Shown piece after piece: positions 1 to 5,993 of a stretch of DNA of 11,988 bases (position 1 is the first letter of the stretch; each line of letters begins with the position of its first letter). This DNA comes from Pseudomonadota bacterium (GTDB taxonomy: Bacteria; Pseudomonadota; Alphaproteobacteria; Caulobacterales; Caulobacteraceae). Both the position numbers and the translations under genes were made by a program. The notes below the pieces were generated by a model, which saw only the letters and a program-made list of their open reading frames with translations, did not search any database and was not told the DNA's origin. The stretch is taken from positions 1-11,988 of the forward strand of contig JAEZHG010000168.1 in the NCBI GenBank assembly GCA_023436945.1. The letters are read 5' to 3'.

Positions 1-165
1 TATCACACCTTCGGTGGCTGGAAGCGCTCGGCCTTTGGCGACATCAACCAGCACGGCATGGAAGGCGTCCGCTTCTGGACCAAGACCAAGACCGTGACCG
101 CCCGCTGGCCCGACAGCGAACTGGAGCACACGGATTCGTCATTCGTCATCCCGACCATGAAGTAA
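1..165 (+). CDS. mmsA: Methylmalonate-semialdehyde dehydrogenase (CoA-acylating), C-terminal end only
   Basis: Only the last 54 codons and the TAA stop are inside the window; the gene begins upstream of position 1. The visible tail contains FGGWKRSAFGDINQHG followed by a KTKTVTARWP segment. This is the characteristic C-terminus of MmsA, the aldehyde-dehydrogenase-family enzyme that converts methylmalonate semialdehyde to propionyl-CoA with NAD and CoA in the cytoplasm. The catalytic cysteine and the NAD-binding region lie outside the window. The stop is 11 bases before the acyl-CoA dehydrogenase start, so the two are almost certainly co-transcribed. Placement at the head of a valine-degradation gene set supports MmsA over a general aldehyde dehydrogenase. 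Confidence 0.88.
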   Translation, partial: YHTFGGWKRSAFGDINQHGMEGVRFWTKTKTVTARWPDSELEHTDSSFVIPTMK

Positions 166-176
166 GGCGGGCGGGC

Positions 177-1316
177 ATGGACTTCCAACTGACCGAAGAC
201 CAGCGGGCCATTGAAGAGGCGGCCCGCGCCTTTGCCGAAGCCGAGCTGATGCCGAACTCGGCCAAGTGGGATGAAGAGAAACACTTCCCCCGCGATGTGC
301 TGAAACAGGCCGCCGAAATGGGCTTTGCCGGCATCTATGTCGGTGAAGAACACGGCGGCATGGGGCTAGGCCGCGTCGAGGCGGCGGTGATCTTTGAAGA
401 GCTGTCGCGCGGCGATGTGGCAACGGCGGCCTTCATCTCGATCCACAACATGGCCTCGTGGATGATCGACAAGTTCGGCTCTCCCGAGTTGCGCGAACGC
501 TTCGTCCCGTCACTGGTGACGATGGACAGGATCGCCAGCTACTGCCTGACCGAGCCTGGTTCCGGTTCGGACGCGGCGGCCCTTCGCACGACCGCCGTGC
601 GCGATGGCGACCACTATGTGCTGAATGGCTCCAAGGCCTTTATCTCGGGCGCTGGTGCCTCCGACATCTATGTCGTCATGGTTCGCACGGGAGAGGAAGG
701 TGCCAAGGGCATCTCGGCCATCGGCGTCGAGAACGGCACGGCGGGCCTGTCTTTTGGTGCGAACGAGAAGAAGATGGGCTGGAACGCCCAGCCGACGGCT
801 GTGGTCAGCTTCGACGACTGCCGCGTGCCGGTTGCCAACCTGATCGGTGCCGAGGGCGACGGCTTCAAATACGCCATGGCTGGCCTCGACGGCGGCCGCC
901 TGAACATCGCCGCCTGCTCTCTGGGCGGGGCGCGTCTCGCTCTGGAAACGGCGCGGGAATACGTCGAAAGCCGCAAGCAGTTCGGCAAGCCGATCGGCAG
1001 CTTCCAGAACACCCAGTTCAAGCTGGCCGACATGGCCACTGACCTAGAGGCCGCCCGTCTGATGGTGCGTCGTGGCGCATGGGCCATCGACACGGGTCAT
1101 CCCGAAAAGACCAAATGGTGCGCCATGGCCAAGCGTCTGGCCACCGACAGCTGTTTCCAGATCGCCGACGATGCCCTGCAACTGCATGGCGGCTATGGAT
1201 ACCTGAAGGACTATCCGCTGGAGCGCATTGTGCGTGACCTGCGCGTCCATCGTATCCTTGAAGGCACGAACGAGATCATGCGCGTGATCATCGCGCGTGA
1301 GCTGTCCAAGGCTTGA
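177..1316 (+). CDS. Isobutyryl-CoA dehydrogenase (acyl-CoA dehydrogenase family)
   Basis: This 379-residue flavoprotein should oxidise isobutyryl-CoA to methacrylyl-CoA in valine breakdown, passing electrons to ETF. It shows the full acyl-CoA dehydrogenase layout: a helical N-terminus, a middle beta domain with YCLTEPGSGSDAA near residues 122-134 (FAD/substrate binding), and a C-terminal helical domain with RKQFGKPIGSFQ. The C-terminal ILEGTNEIMR puts the expected catalytic glutamate at about residue 362. Long stretches (HNMASWMIDKFG, LNGSKAFISGAG, LQLHGGYGYLKDY) match my memory of mammalian ACAD8, the isobutyryl-CoA enzyme, more than short-chain or isovaleryl enzymes. The ATG at 177 follows mmsA by 11 bases and has a weak AAGGCGG ribosome binding site. 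Neighbouring mmsA, hydrolase and mmsB genes support the valine role. A broader branched-chain substrate range is possible. Confidence 0.9.
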   Translation: MDFQLTEDQRAIEEAARAFAEAELMPNSAKWDEEKHFPRDVLKQAAEMGFAGIYVGEEHGGMGLGRVEAAVIFEELSRGDVATAAFISIHNMASWMIDKFGSPELRERFVPSLVTMDRIASYCLTEPGSGSDAAALRTTAVRDGDHYVLNGSKAFISGAGASDIYVVMVRTGEEGAKGISAIGVENGTAGLSFGANEKKMGWNAQPTAVVSFDDCRVPVANLIGAEGDGFKYAMAGLDGGRLNIAACSLGGARLALETAREYVESRKQFGKPIGSFQNTQFKLADMATDLEAARLMVRRGAWAIDTGHPEKTKWCAMAKRLATDSCFQIADDALQLHGGYGYLKDYPLERIVRDLRVHRILEGTNEIMRVIIARELSKA

Positions 1317-1372
1317 GTCATGACGGTCCGGCACGGCACTTCTGGTTTTTGGGTTCCAGATAGGGTTGTGTC

Positions 1373-1385
1373 GTCCGGACCGGAC
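1373..1385. promoter_or_regulatory. Small palindrome upstream of the membrane-protein gene
   Basis: The 90-base gap between the acyl-CoA dehydrogenase stop and the ATG at 1407 contains a perfect 6-bp inverted repeat with a one-base centre, GTCCGG-A-CCGGAC. A weaker hairpin (TCTGG at 1341-1345, CCAGA at 1356-1360) lies just before it. The half-site GTCCGG also occurs at 1326-1331. It could be an operator or a small RNA structure marking a transcript boundary inside the operon. Nothing in the sequence identifies a binding protein, so this is a structural observation only. Confidence 0.25.
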
Positions 1386-1406
1386 ATTGCCACGGGGGAG
1401 GTATCC

Positions 1407-1952
1407 ATGACCGCACAGCCTGTTTCAGCCTCTGAAGACGCCGTTACTATCGATCCCAATGCACAGCTTTGGGCCACTTGGCGCGAAATGACCGCGCTGT
1501 TCACCTTCCGCAGGATGGTTTCGCACCTGTTGGGGTCAAAGTCCGGATGGGGCATTTACACCGTTGATGTGGTGTCGACCCTGAAATCTATGCCAGTGGC
1601 GGTGAAGGGGCAGCAGGTCCTGACGCGGCTTTCTAATGAAGAACTGCTGCGCCTCAAATCGCTGGCCGATCTCAACGCGCGTCGTAATGAATCCATCTGG
1701 AAGATGGCGGCGCTGATCTATGTGTCGGTGCCGCTATCCCTGCTTCTCGCGGGTCTGCAAATGTCGCCAGCCTATGTGAAGGAGATACTGCGTCTCGGCG
1801 GGGCCGGGTTTGTGGTTTTCTTCTTTGCCATGTTGGCCTCGCTGACGATCTATTATTCCACCAACTGGCGCGCCCGACAGATTGAAGCCCTGATCGAGCT
1901 GACCCTGATCGAGCGCGGCAGCCTGTCGTTCAATGCGGGCAATCAGGCATGA
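1407..1952 (+). CDS. Hypothetical two-TM membrane protein
   Basis: I do not recognise the family. An in-frame ATG exists at 1320, but it has no ribosome binding site. The ATG at 1407 follows GGGGGAGG by about six bases, giving a 181-residue protein, so I chose 1407. The first ~97 residues are hydrophilic and probably cytosolic, with LSNEELLRLKSLADLNARRN just before the membrane part. Two hydrophobic segments follow, about residues 98-118 (AALIYVSVPLSLLLAGL) and 129-151 (GGAGFVVFFFAMLASLTIYY), then a short basic and amphipathic tail. There is no signal peptide. The stop overlaps the next start as ATGA, so it is probably translationally coupled to the DUF6968-like frame. It sits inside the valine operon but shows no link to that pathway. 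Codon use looks less GC3-biased than the dehydrogenase, hinting at a different origin. Confidence 0.72.
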   Translation: MTAQPVSASEDAVTIDPNAQLWATWREMTALFTFRRMVSHLLGSKSGWGIYTVDVVSTLKSMPVAVKGQQVLTRLSNEELLRLKSLADLNARRNESIWKMAALIYVSVPLSLLLAGLQMSPAYVKEILRLGGAGFVVFFFAMLASLTIYYSTNWRARQIEALIELTLIERGSLSFNAGNQA

Positions 1953-2281
1953 GCGCCATCGCCTGCGAACGCACCTTTCAGCAGATTGTTGGCGGGTCTT
2001 CGCGGGCAGTCCGCGTGGTGTTCAACCAGCCTGTGGCCGAGGCCGATGACTGTCGTTGTGACGGCACAATCCACTGGCCTGATGCAAGCCGGTATGAATT
2101 CCACGCTATGGGCATCGACAGTGTTCAGGCCATTCTTTTGGCCCAGAGTGTCGCTGCCATCCGTCTTTACGCTGCCAGTCCTCAAGTGTTCTGGCACGAA
2201 CCGAATGATCGTCTCGGTCTCTATCTGACGCCGCTGCTGCGTCATCTGGAGCGGGATCGTAAACCCTCTTGGGAGGAAAGC
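1949..2281 (+). CDS. Small DUF6968-like domain, in frame with the downstream hydrolase and without its own stop
   Basis: This frame starts at an ATG overlapping the previous stop (ATGA) and encodes about 111 residues before the hydrolase domain begins. It opens with IACERTF and ends with a region resembling small DUF6968-type proteins: a C-[DG]-x-I-x-W stretch, then GIDSVQAILLAQSVAAIRLY around residues 55-74 and FWHEPNDRLGLY after it. I match this from memory of family style, not a search. No stop codon occurs before the downstream TTG at 2282, so the sequence encodes either a genuine 460-residue fusion (1949-3331) or a former separate gene that lost its stop. Function is unknown. Its pairing with the membrane-protein gene suggests the two arrived or act together. 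Confidence 0.5.
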
Positions 2282-2284
2282 TTG
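2271..2284 (+). promoter_or_regulatory. Strong ribosome binding site and TTG start of the hydrolase
   Basis: GGGAGGAAAG at 2271-2280 is a near-perfect Shine-Dalgarno sequence. It is followed after five bases (from GGAGG) by an in-frame TTG at 2282. The protein from that TTG begins SEPEVITRIESGVGRITLNRP, exactly where crotonase-fold hydrolases normally start. This site decides the start of the hydrolase even though the reading frame is open far upstream. Confidence 0.75.
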
Positions 2285-3331
2285 TCCGAACCTGAAGTCA
2301 TTACCCGCATCGAGTCCGGCGTTGGCCGTATCACCCTGAACCGGCCCAAGGCGATCCACGCCCTGAACCGTGCCATGTGCGAGGCGATGATCGAGGCGCT
2401 GCACGCGTGGAAGTCGGATGATGCCGTCGCCTCGGTTCTGATCGACCATGCGGGCGAGCGCGGCTTTTGTGCGGGTGGCGACATCCGCATGATCGCCGAA
2501 AGCGGCGCGGGCAATGCTTCCGAGGCCAAGGCCTTCTTCCATACCGAATATCAGTTGAACCATCTGATGTTCGAATATCCCAAGCCGATCACCGCCATCG
2601 TGGACGGTATCGTCATGGGCGGCGGCGTGGGCATTTCCGAGCCTGCTACGGTGCGCGTGGCGACCGAGCGCACCACCTATGCCATGCCGGAAACGGGCAT
2701 CGGCCTGTTCCCCGATGTGGGCGGCGGCTGGTTCCTGCCGCGCCTTCCGGGCCAGACGGGCGTGTGGCTGGCGCTGACAGGCGCGCGTCTGAAGGCCGCC
2801 GATACGGTCGCTCTGGGTATCCATACCCACTATGTGGCGTCCGATGTGGTGGAGGCGATGAAGGCCGACCTGCTAGCCAATCCGTCCGATCCCAAGGCGG
2901 TGCTTGAGCGCGTATCGGGCGATGCGGGCGAGGCACCGCTGGCCCCCTATCGTGAGGCCATCGACCGCCTGTTCGCTTTCGATACGGTCGAGGAAATCTT
3001 CGCCGCGCTGGAATCTGACGGTTCAGAATGGGCGCTGAAACAGTTGGCGACCCTGAAAACCAAGTCGCCGCAGTCGCTCAAGGTTTCCCTTCGCCAGATC
3101 CGCAAGGGGGCCAAGATGGCGACCTTCGCTGACAACATGGCGATGGAATATGCGCTGGGTGGCCGCGTCGTCTCCACGCACGATTTCCAGGAGGGCGTCC
3201 GCGCCGTCATCATCGACAAGGACAACGCCCCCAACTGGCAACCCGCCGATATTGCGGGCGTCAGTGACGACATGGTCGAGGCGCTGTTCGCCCCTCTGCC
3301 GCAAGACGAACAATGGACGCCGCTGTCATAA
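2282..3331 (+). CDS. 3-hydroxyisobutyryl-CoA hydrolase (enoyl-CoA hydratase/isomerase superfamily)
   Basis: The enzyme releases 3-hydroxyisobutyrate from its CoA thioester in valine degradation. From the TTG at 2282 it is 349 residues, the usual size for this family; reading from 1949 would give 460. Crotonase-fold marks are present: GFCAGGDIRM near residues 61-70 and IVDGIVMGGGVGIS near 106-119 (oxyanion hole). MPETGIGLFPDVGGGWFLPR (about 135-154) is diagnostic of the hydrolase over hydratases and provides the conserved Glu (137) and Asp (145). The C-terminal half carries KSPQSLKVSLRQIRKG, also typical. One divergence: the segment after the oxyanion loop reads SEPATVRVATE, where family members usually have a histidine-glycine in that position. 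It sits between the dehydrogenase and mmsB, consistent with pathway order. Confidence 0.88.
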   Translation: MSEPEVITRIESGVGRITLNRPKAIHALNRAMCEAMIEALHAWKSDDAVASVLIDHAGERGFCAGGDIRMIAESGAGNASEAKAFFHTEYQLNHLMFEYPKPITAIVDGIVMGGGVGISEPATVRVATERTTYAMPETGIGLFPDVGGGWFLPRLPGQTGVWLALTGARLKAADTVALGIHTHYVASDVVEAMKADLLANPSDPKAVLERVSGDAGEAPLAPYREAIDRLFAFDTVEEIFAALESDGSEWALKQLATLKTKSPQSLKVSLRQIRKGAKMATFADNMAMEYALGGRVVSTHDFQEGVRAVIIDKDNAPNWQPADIAGVSDDMVEALFAPLPQDEQWTPLS

Positions 3332-3335
3332 GAAC

Positions 3336-3365
3336 TGGGTCCCCGTCTGCGCGGGGATGAGCGGA
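3336..3365. repeat. REP-like palindrome (GGGTCCCCG...CGGGGATGAGCGG)
   Basis: The 53-base gap between hydrolase and mmsB contains TCCCCG (3340-3345) and CGGGGA (3352-3357) flanking a six-base loop, with a G-T wobble extending the stem. The wording GGTCCCCGxxTxCGCGGGGATGA is, from memory, a very common dispersed intergenic repeat in alphaproteobacterial genomes (sphingomonads, Caulobacterales). Only one copy lies in this window, so its repeat status cannot be proven here. No T-run follows, so it is not an obvious terminator. Confidence 0.5.
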
Positions 3366-3384
3366 AAATAGGGAAGAAACGACC

Positions 3385-4269
3385 ATGACCAAGATCGCAT
3401 TCATCGGCCTCGGCAATATGGGCGGGGGCATGGCGGCCAATCAGGCCAAGGCGGGACACGAGGTCCGCGCCTTCGACCTGTCGGCAGACGCCCTGAAACG
3501 CGCGGAAGCGGCGGGCTGCACGCCGGTGGCCTCGGTCGCCGAGGCGGTCAAGGACGCCGAGGTGGTCATCACCATGCTGCCCGCTGGCCCGCACGTGCTG
3601 TCGGTCTATTCGGAACAGGTGCTGCCTAACGCGCCGAAATCGGCCCTGTTGCTCGACTGCTCGACCATCGACGTCGAAACCGCGCGCAAGGTGGCGGGAT
3701 TGGCGACCGAGGCGGGCTTTGTCTTTGCCGACGCCCCCGTATCGGGCGGCACGGCGGCGGCGGATGCGGGGACTCTGGCCTTCATGGTCGGGTGTGACGA
3801 GGCCGTCTTCTCATCCGTCGAGGCGGCGCTGGAGCCGATGAGCCGCATCACCATCCGCGCGGGCGACCACGGCGCGGGTCAGGCGGCCAAGATCTGCAAC
3901 AACATGCTGCTGGGCATTTCGATGATCGGCACCTGCGAGGCCATCGCCCTTGCCGAAAAGCTGGGCCTCGACCCCGAGCGTTTCTTCGAGATCGCGTCCA
4001 AGTCGTCGGGCCAGTGCTGGAGCGTGACCAGCTACTATCCGTGGCCCGGCCCTGTGCCGACCGCCCCGTCCAACCGCAACTATGAAGGCGGCTTTGCCAC
4101 CGCCATGATGCTCAAGGACCTCAAGCTGGCTCAAGACGCCGCCGCCAAGGCCGGAGCCTCCACCCCGCTCGCCGCCCAAGCCGAGGCCCTCTACGCCCTA
4201 TTCAACAACCTCGGCAACGGCCACCGCGACTTCTCGGCTATGCTGGAGATGCTGCAGGGGAAGCAATGA
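3385..4269 (+). CDS. mmsB: 3-hydroxyisobutyrate dehydrogenase
   Basis: This 294-residue NAD-dependent enzyme oxidises 3-hydroxyisobutyrate to methylmalonate semialdehyde, the substrate of the MmsA encoded at the other end of the operon. The N-terminal Rossmann fold shows IGLGNMG (7-13) and Asp31 at the end of beta-2, which favours NAD over NADP. The substrate loop DAPVSGGTAAADAGTL (116-131) and GAGQAAKICNNMLLG (163-177) with catalytic Lys169 and Asn173 are intact. The C-terminal helical domain contains SSGQCWSV and NYEGGFATAMMLKDLKLA, specific to 3-hydroxyisobutyrate dehydrogenases within the beta-hydroxyacid dehydrogenase family. Length is normal. The ATG at 3385 has a GGGAAGAA ribosome binding site nine bases upstream. 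It is the last gene of the operon; no strong terminator follows it. Confidence 0.94.
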   Translation: MTKIAFIGLGNMGGGMAANQAKAGHEVRAFDLSADALKRAEAAGCTPVASVAEAVKDAEVVITMLPAGPHVLSVYSEQVLPNAPKSALLLDCSTIDVETARKVAGLATEAGFVFADAPVSGGTAAADAGTLAFMVGCDEAVFSSVEAALEPMSRITIRAGDHGAGQAAKICNNMLLGISMIGTCEAIALAEKLGLDPERFFEIASKSSGQCWSVTSYYPWPGPVPTAPSNRNYEGGFATAMMLKDLKLAQDAAAKAGASTPLAAQAEALYALFNNLGNGHRDFSAMLEMLQGKQ

Positions 4270-4455
4270 TCTGAGAAACCAATATCTTACAACACGATAT
4301 CGGGACGGTATAAAACTTATGGCTAAGTTGCAGAATTAGCTTGCATTTTAAGATTTATTGTATATCAGTGTTATGGGGCAGCCAACGCCGGAACTACCCA
4401 GAGCATCTAGCTTAGGTGCAGGCCAGAAATGGCAATTATGGGCCGGGGGGCTGCC
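4270..4455. other. AT-rich non-coding gap after the valine operon
   Basis: The 186 bases between the convergent mmsB and DUF3800 genes hold no convincing gene. There are only weak inverted repeats: GCTAA (4323-4327) with TTAGC (4337-4341), and GGCAGCC (4378-4384) with GGCTGCC (4447-4453). Base composition changes abruptly from GC-rich to AT-rich right after the mmsB stop, marking the left edge of the island described in the findings. No tRNA or integrase remnant was recognised. Confidence 0.4.
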
Positions 4456-5252
4456 TCACTCATCTTCGAAAATAGCCACAAATTCTCTTTGCGCTTCAGT
4501 TATTTGTATTTGCTGATGCGGGGGAAATATTTTTATTCCGTATCCAATAAATCGGGTTCCACGGTTAAAAATATTATCTTTAATTATTCGCGCGTAGCGT
4601 GCTTCATGATTTCCATAAAAATCCGGTTCCAAACCTTGAGTTACTCCGGACACCACTAGATCTGCGATCTGTAGTCCGTAGCAATTCGATTGATCGCGAG
4701 CTTCGACGGCAGCTACGTCGATTACAGGCCAATGGATCTGAGTCTGTTGTAGTTTTAAGCTGTTTAAATAATCACGGAAACCATCGTAAGACATGCCTCC
4801 GCGTCGATCGAAAATGATTTTTACGCGACCATCTCCTTCCTTTGCGATTGGTCTGTAATCTCTACATAGCCATGAAATACGCTCGATAAGATAGCGGCAT
4901 GCGTATTGGTATAACTGGTTTTATTTTTGAATTTTTCTTTATCAATCGATGGCTTGTGTATCATGATACAGATCGATCTGAACGGCTTTCCTGCCAATGT
5001 TTGGACGGCCATGACTCGTTGTTGGTGATCCAAATCTTTAAAATGTAGGCGTCTATTCCTGCGCTGTGCGGGGAGTGCGCGTATTATTTGCTTAGCGCAC
5101 TCGACAGCCTCTAAATCTCTAGATTTCCGCCAGACAGTCGCGCCTATACACAACCATGTTGACGGCCCTCCAGAACCACCAGGTGTTCGGAAATGTCCGG
5201 TTAGACCATCGTCACCTGACTCGTCGACATAGGCGATAAATGTGTGTGTCAT
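4456..5252 (-). pseudogene. DUF3800-family gene broken by a one-base frameshift
   Basis: The N-terminal part starts at the ATG at 5252 (THTFIAYVDESGDDG, the DESG motif typical of DUF3800) and reads in frame to a codon at 4922-4920. That frame then loses similarity and stops at 4821. Continuing from 4920 in the next frame gives NQLYQYACRYLIERISWLCR, then YRPIAKEGDGRVKIIFDRRG, GMSYDGFRDYL and GLQIADLVVSG, down to the stop at 4456. Joined, this is about 265 residues, a normal family length. The break lies in a short A-run on the coding strand (T4919-T4922); restoring one A repairs it exactly. DUF3800 proteins are thought to adopt an RNase H-like fold and often sit in mobile or defence contexts; their activity is not settled. 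The gene is AT-rich, unlike its neighbours, and has no clear ribosome binding site. It could be a true pseudogene or a sequencing error in a homopolymer. Confidence 0.82.
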
Positions 5253-5348
5253 TATTGAAGAATGTTGTTATTTAAAAGTCTCGCTTACGCCATTGTGAGC
5301 GGCATATCTAGAGCTTTGCTTTATTTCGGATTGCATGTGACGTCGCCC

Positions 5349-5368
5349 CGCCTTGGCGCTACAAGGCG
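5349..5368 (+). promoter_or_regulatory. Hairpin covering the ribosome binding site of the pseudouridine synthase
   Basis: CGCCTTG (5349-5355) and CAAGGCG (5362-5368) form a 7-bp stem with a six-base loop immediately before the ATG at 5372. The only Shine-Dalgarno-like bases, AAGG at 5363-5366, lie in the 3' arm, so the structure would hide the ribosome site. This may damp or condition translation; alternatively the transcript is leaderless and the hairpin irrelevant. Confidence 0.4.
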
Positions 5369-5371
5369 CGC

Positions 5372-5920
5372 ATGACCCTTATCGTTTTTAACAAGCCGTT
5401 TGATGTGTTGAGCCAGTTCACCGACAAGGGGACGGAAGGCTCGGAGCGGCGGACGTTATCCGAATTCATTACCGTGCCGAACGTCTATCCGGCGGGGCGG
5501 CTGGATCGGGATAGCGAAGGCCTGATGCTGCTGACCGACGACGGGCGGTTGCAGTCGCGCATCACCGAGCCGCGCTACAAGACCAAGAAAACCTATCTGG
5601 CGCAGGTTGAGGGTATTGCCACCGAAGAGGCGTTGGAAAAACTGCGCCGCGGGGTGATGCTGAAAGACGGCATGACCCGCCCCGCCGAGGTCGAACTGAT
5701 CGACGACCCGCAGCTGTGGGAGCGCGTGCCGCCCATCCGCGTGCGCAAGACCGTGCCGGACTGCTGGATCAAGGTGACGATTTCCGAAGGCCGCAACCGT
5801 CAGGTGCGCCGTATGTGCGCGGCGGTGGACCTGCCTTGCCTGCGTCTGGTGCGTTGGCGCGTCGGCAACTGGTCGCTGGAGGGCTTGGCCCCTGGCGAGT
5901 GGCGCGAAGTCGAGCGCTGA
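5372..5920 (+). CDS. rluE: 23S rRNA pseudouridine synthase, RluE type (RsuA/RluB/E/F family)
   Basis: This 182-residue cytoplasmic enzyme should isomerise a single uridine in 23S rRNA (U2457 in E. coli for RluE). It lacks an N-terminal S4 domain, as RluE does, and begins directly with the synthase domain: [15 protein letters not shown] (4-18), then [17 protein letters not shown] with catalytic Asp45. [39 protein letters not shown] and [16 protein letters not shown] follow in family order. The RKTVP-type insertion and short length favour RluE over RluB or RsuA. The gene stands alone between the AT-rich island and the convergent acs gene and ends just before a strong terminator. Start choice is the first ATG; there is no strong ribosome binding site. 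Confidence 0.88.
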   Translation: MTLIVFNKPFDVLSQFTDKGTEGSERRTLSEFITVPNVYPAGRLDRDSEGLMLLTDDGRLQSRITEPRYKTKKTYLAQVEGIATEEALEKLRRGVMLKDGMTRPAEVELIDDPQLWERVPPIRVRKTVPDCWIKVTISEGRNRQVRRMCAAVDLPCLRLVRWRVGNWSLEGLAPGEWREVER

Positions 5921-5925
5921 ATATG

Positions 5926-5965
5926 AAAAGCCCCGAAGCAGCTGGCGATCTGCTTCGGGGCTTTT
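5926..5965. terminator. Bidirectional intrinsic terminator between rluE and acs
   Basis: AAAAGCCCCGAAGCAG (5926-5941) pairs perfectly with CTGCTTCGGGGCTTTT (5950-5965), a 16-bp stem with an eight-base loop. There is a T-run on the right (5962-5966) and an A-run on the left. Either transcript therefore ends in a GC stem followed by U residues, as expected between the convergent rluE (+) and acs (-) genes. Confidence 0.93.
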
Positions 5966-5993
5966 TCCGTTCAGGGCCTGATCGGGGGACGTA

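Noticed and set aside
1320..1406. Upstream ATG start for the two-TM membrane protein
   Set aside because: It has no ribosome binding site and the extra 29 residues look random, whereas the ATG at 1407 has GGGGGAGG at good spacing.
1943..2830. A 295-codon open frame on the - strand opposite the hydrolase
   Set aside because: The + strand carries clear crotonase motifs; the opposite translation is a low-complexity His/Arg/Gly-rich shadow.
4372..4440. A short + strand frame in the gap after mmsB
   Set aside because: It is short, has no ribosome binding site or recognisable motif, and enters the opposite-strand DUF3800 gene.
4429..4659. A 76-codon + strand frame in the AT-rich island
   Set aside because: It overlaps the C-terminal half of the DUF3800 gene on the other strand, which has recognisable motifs, and it lacks any of its own.
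4456..4794. The C-terminal DUF3800 fragment as an independent 112-residue gene
   Set aside because: Family-like sequence continues upstream of its ATG to position 4920, so the ATG is internal and the fragment belongs to one frameshifted gene.
4915..4930. Programmed -1 ribosomal frameshifting in the DUF3800 gene
   Set aside because: The A-run does not form a proper X-XXY-YYZ heptamer in the right phase (a T breaks it), and no strong downstream stem was seen. A one-base deletion or sequencing error explains it more simply.
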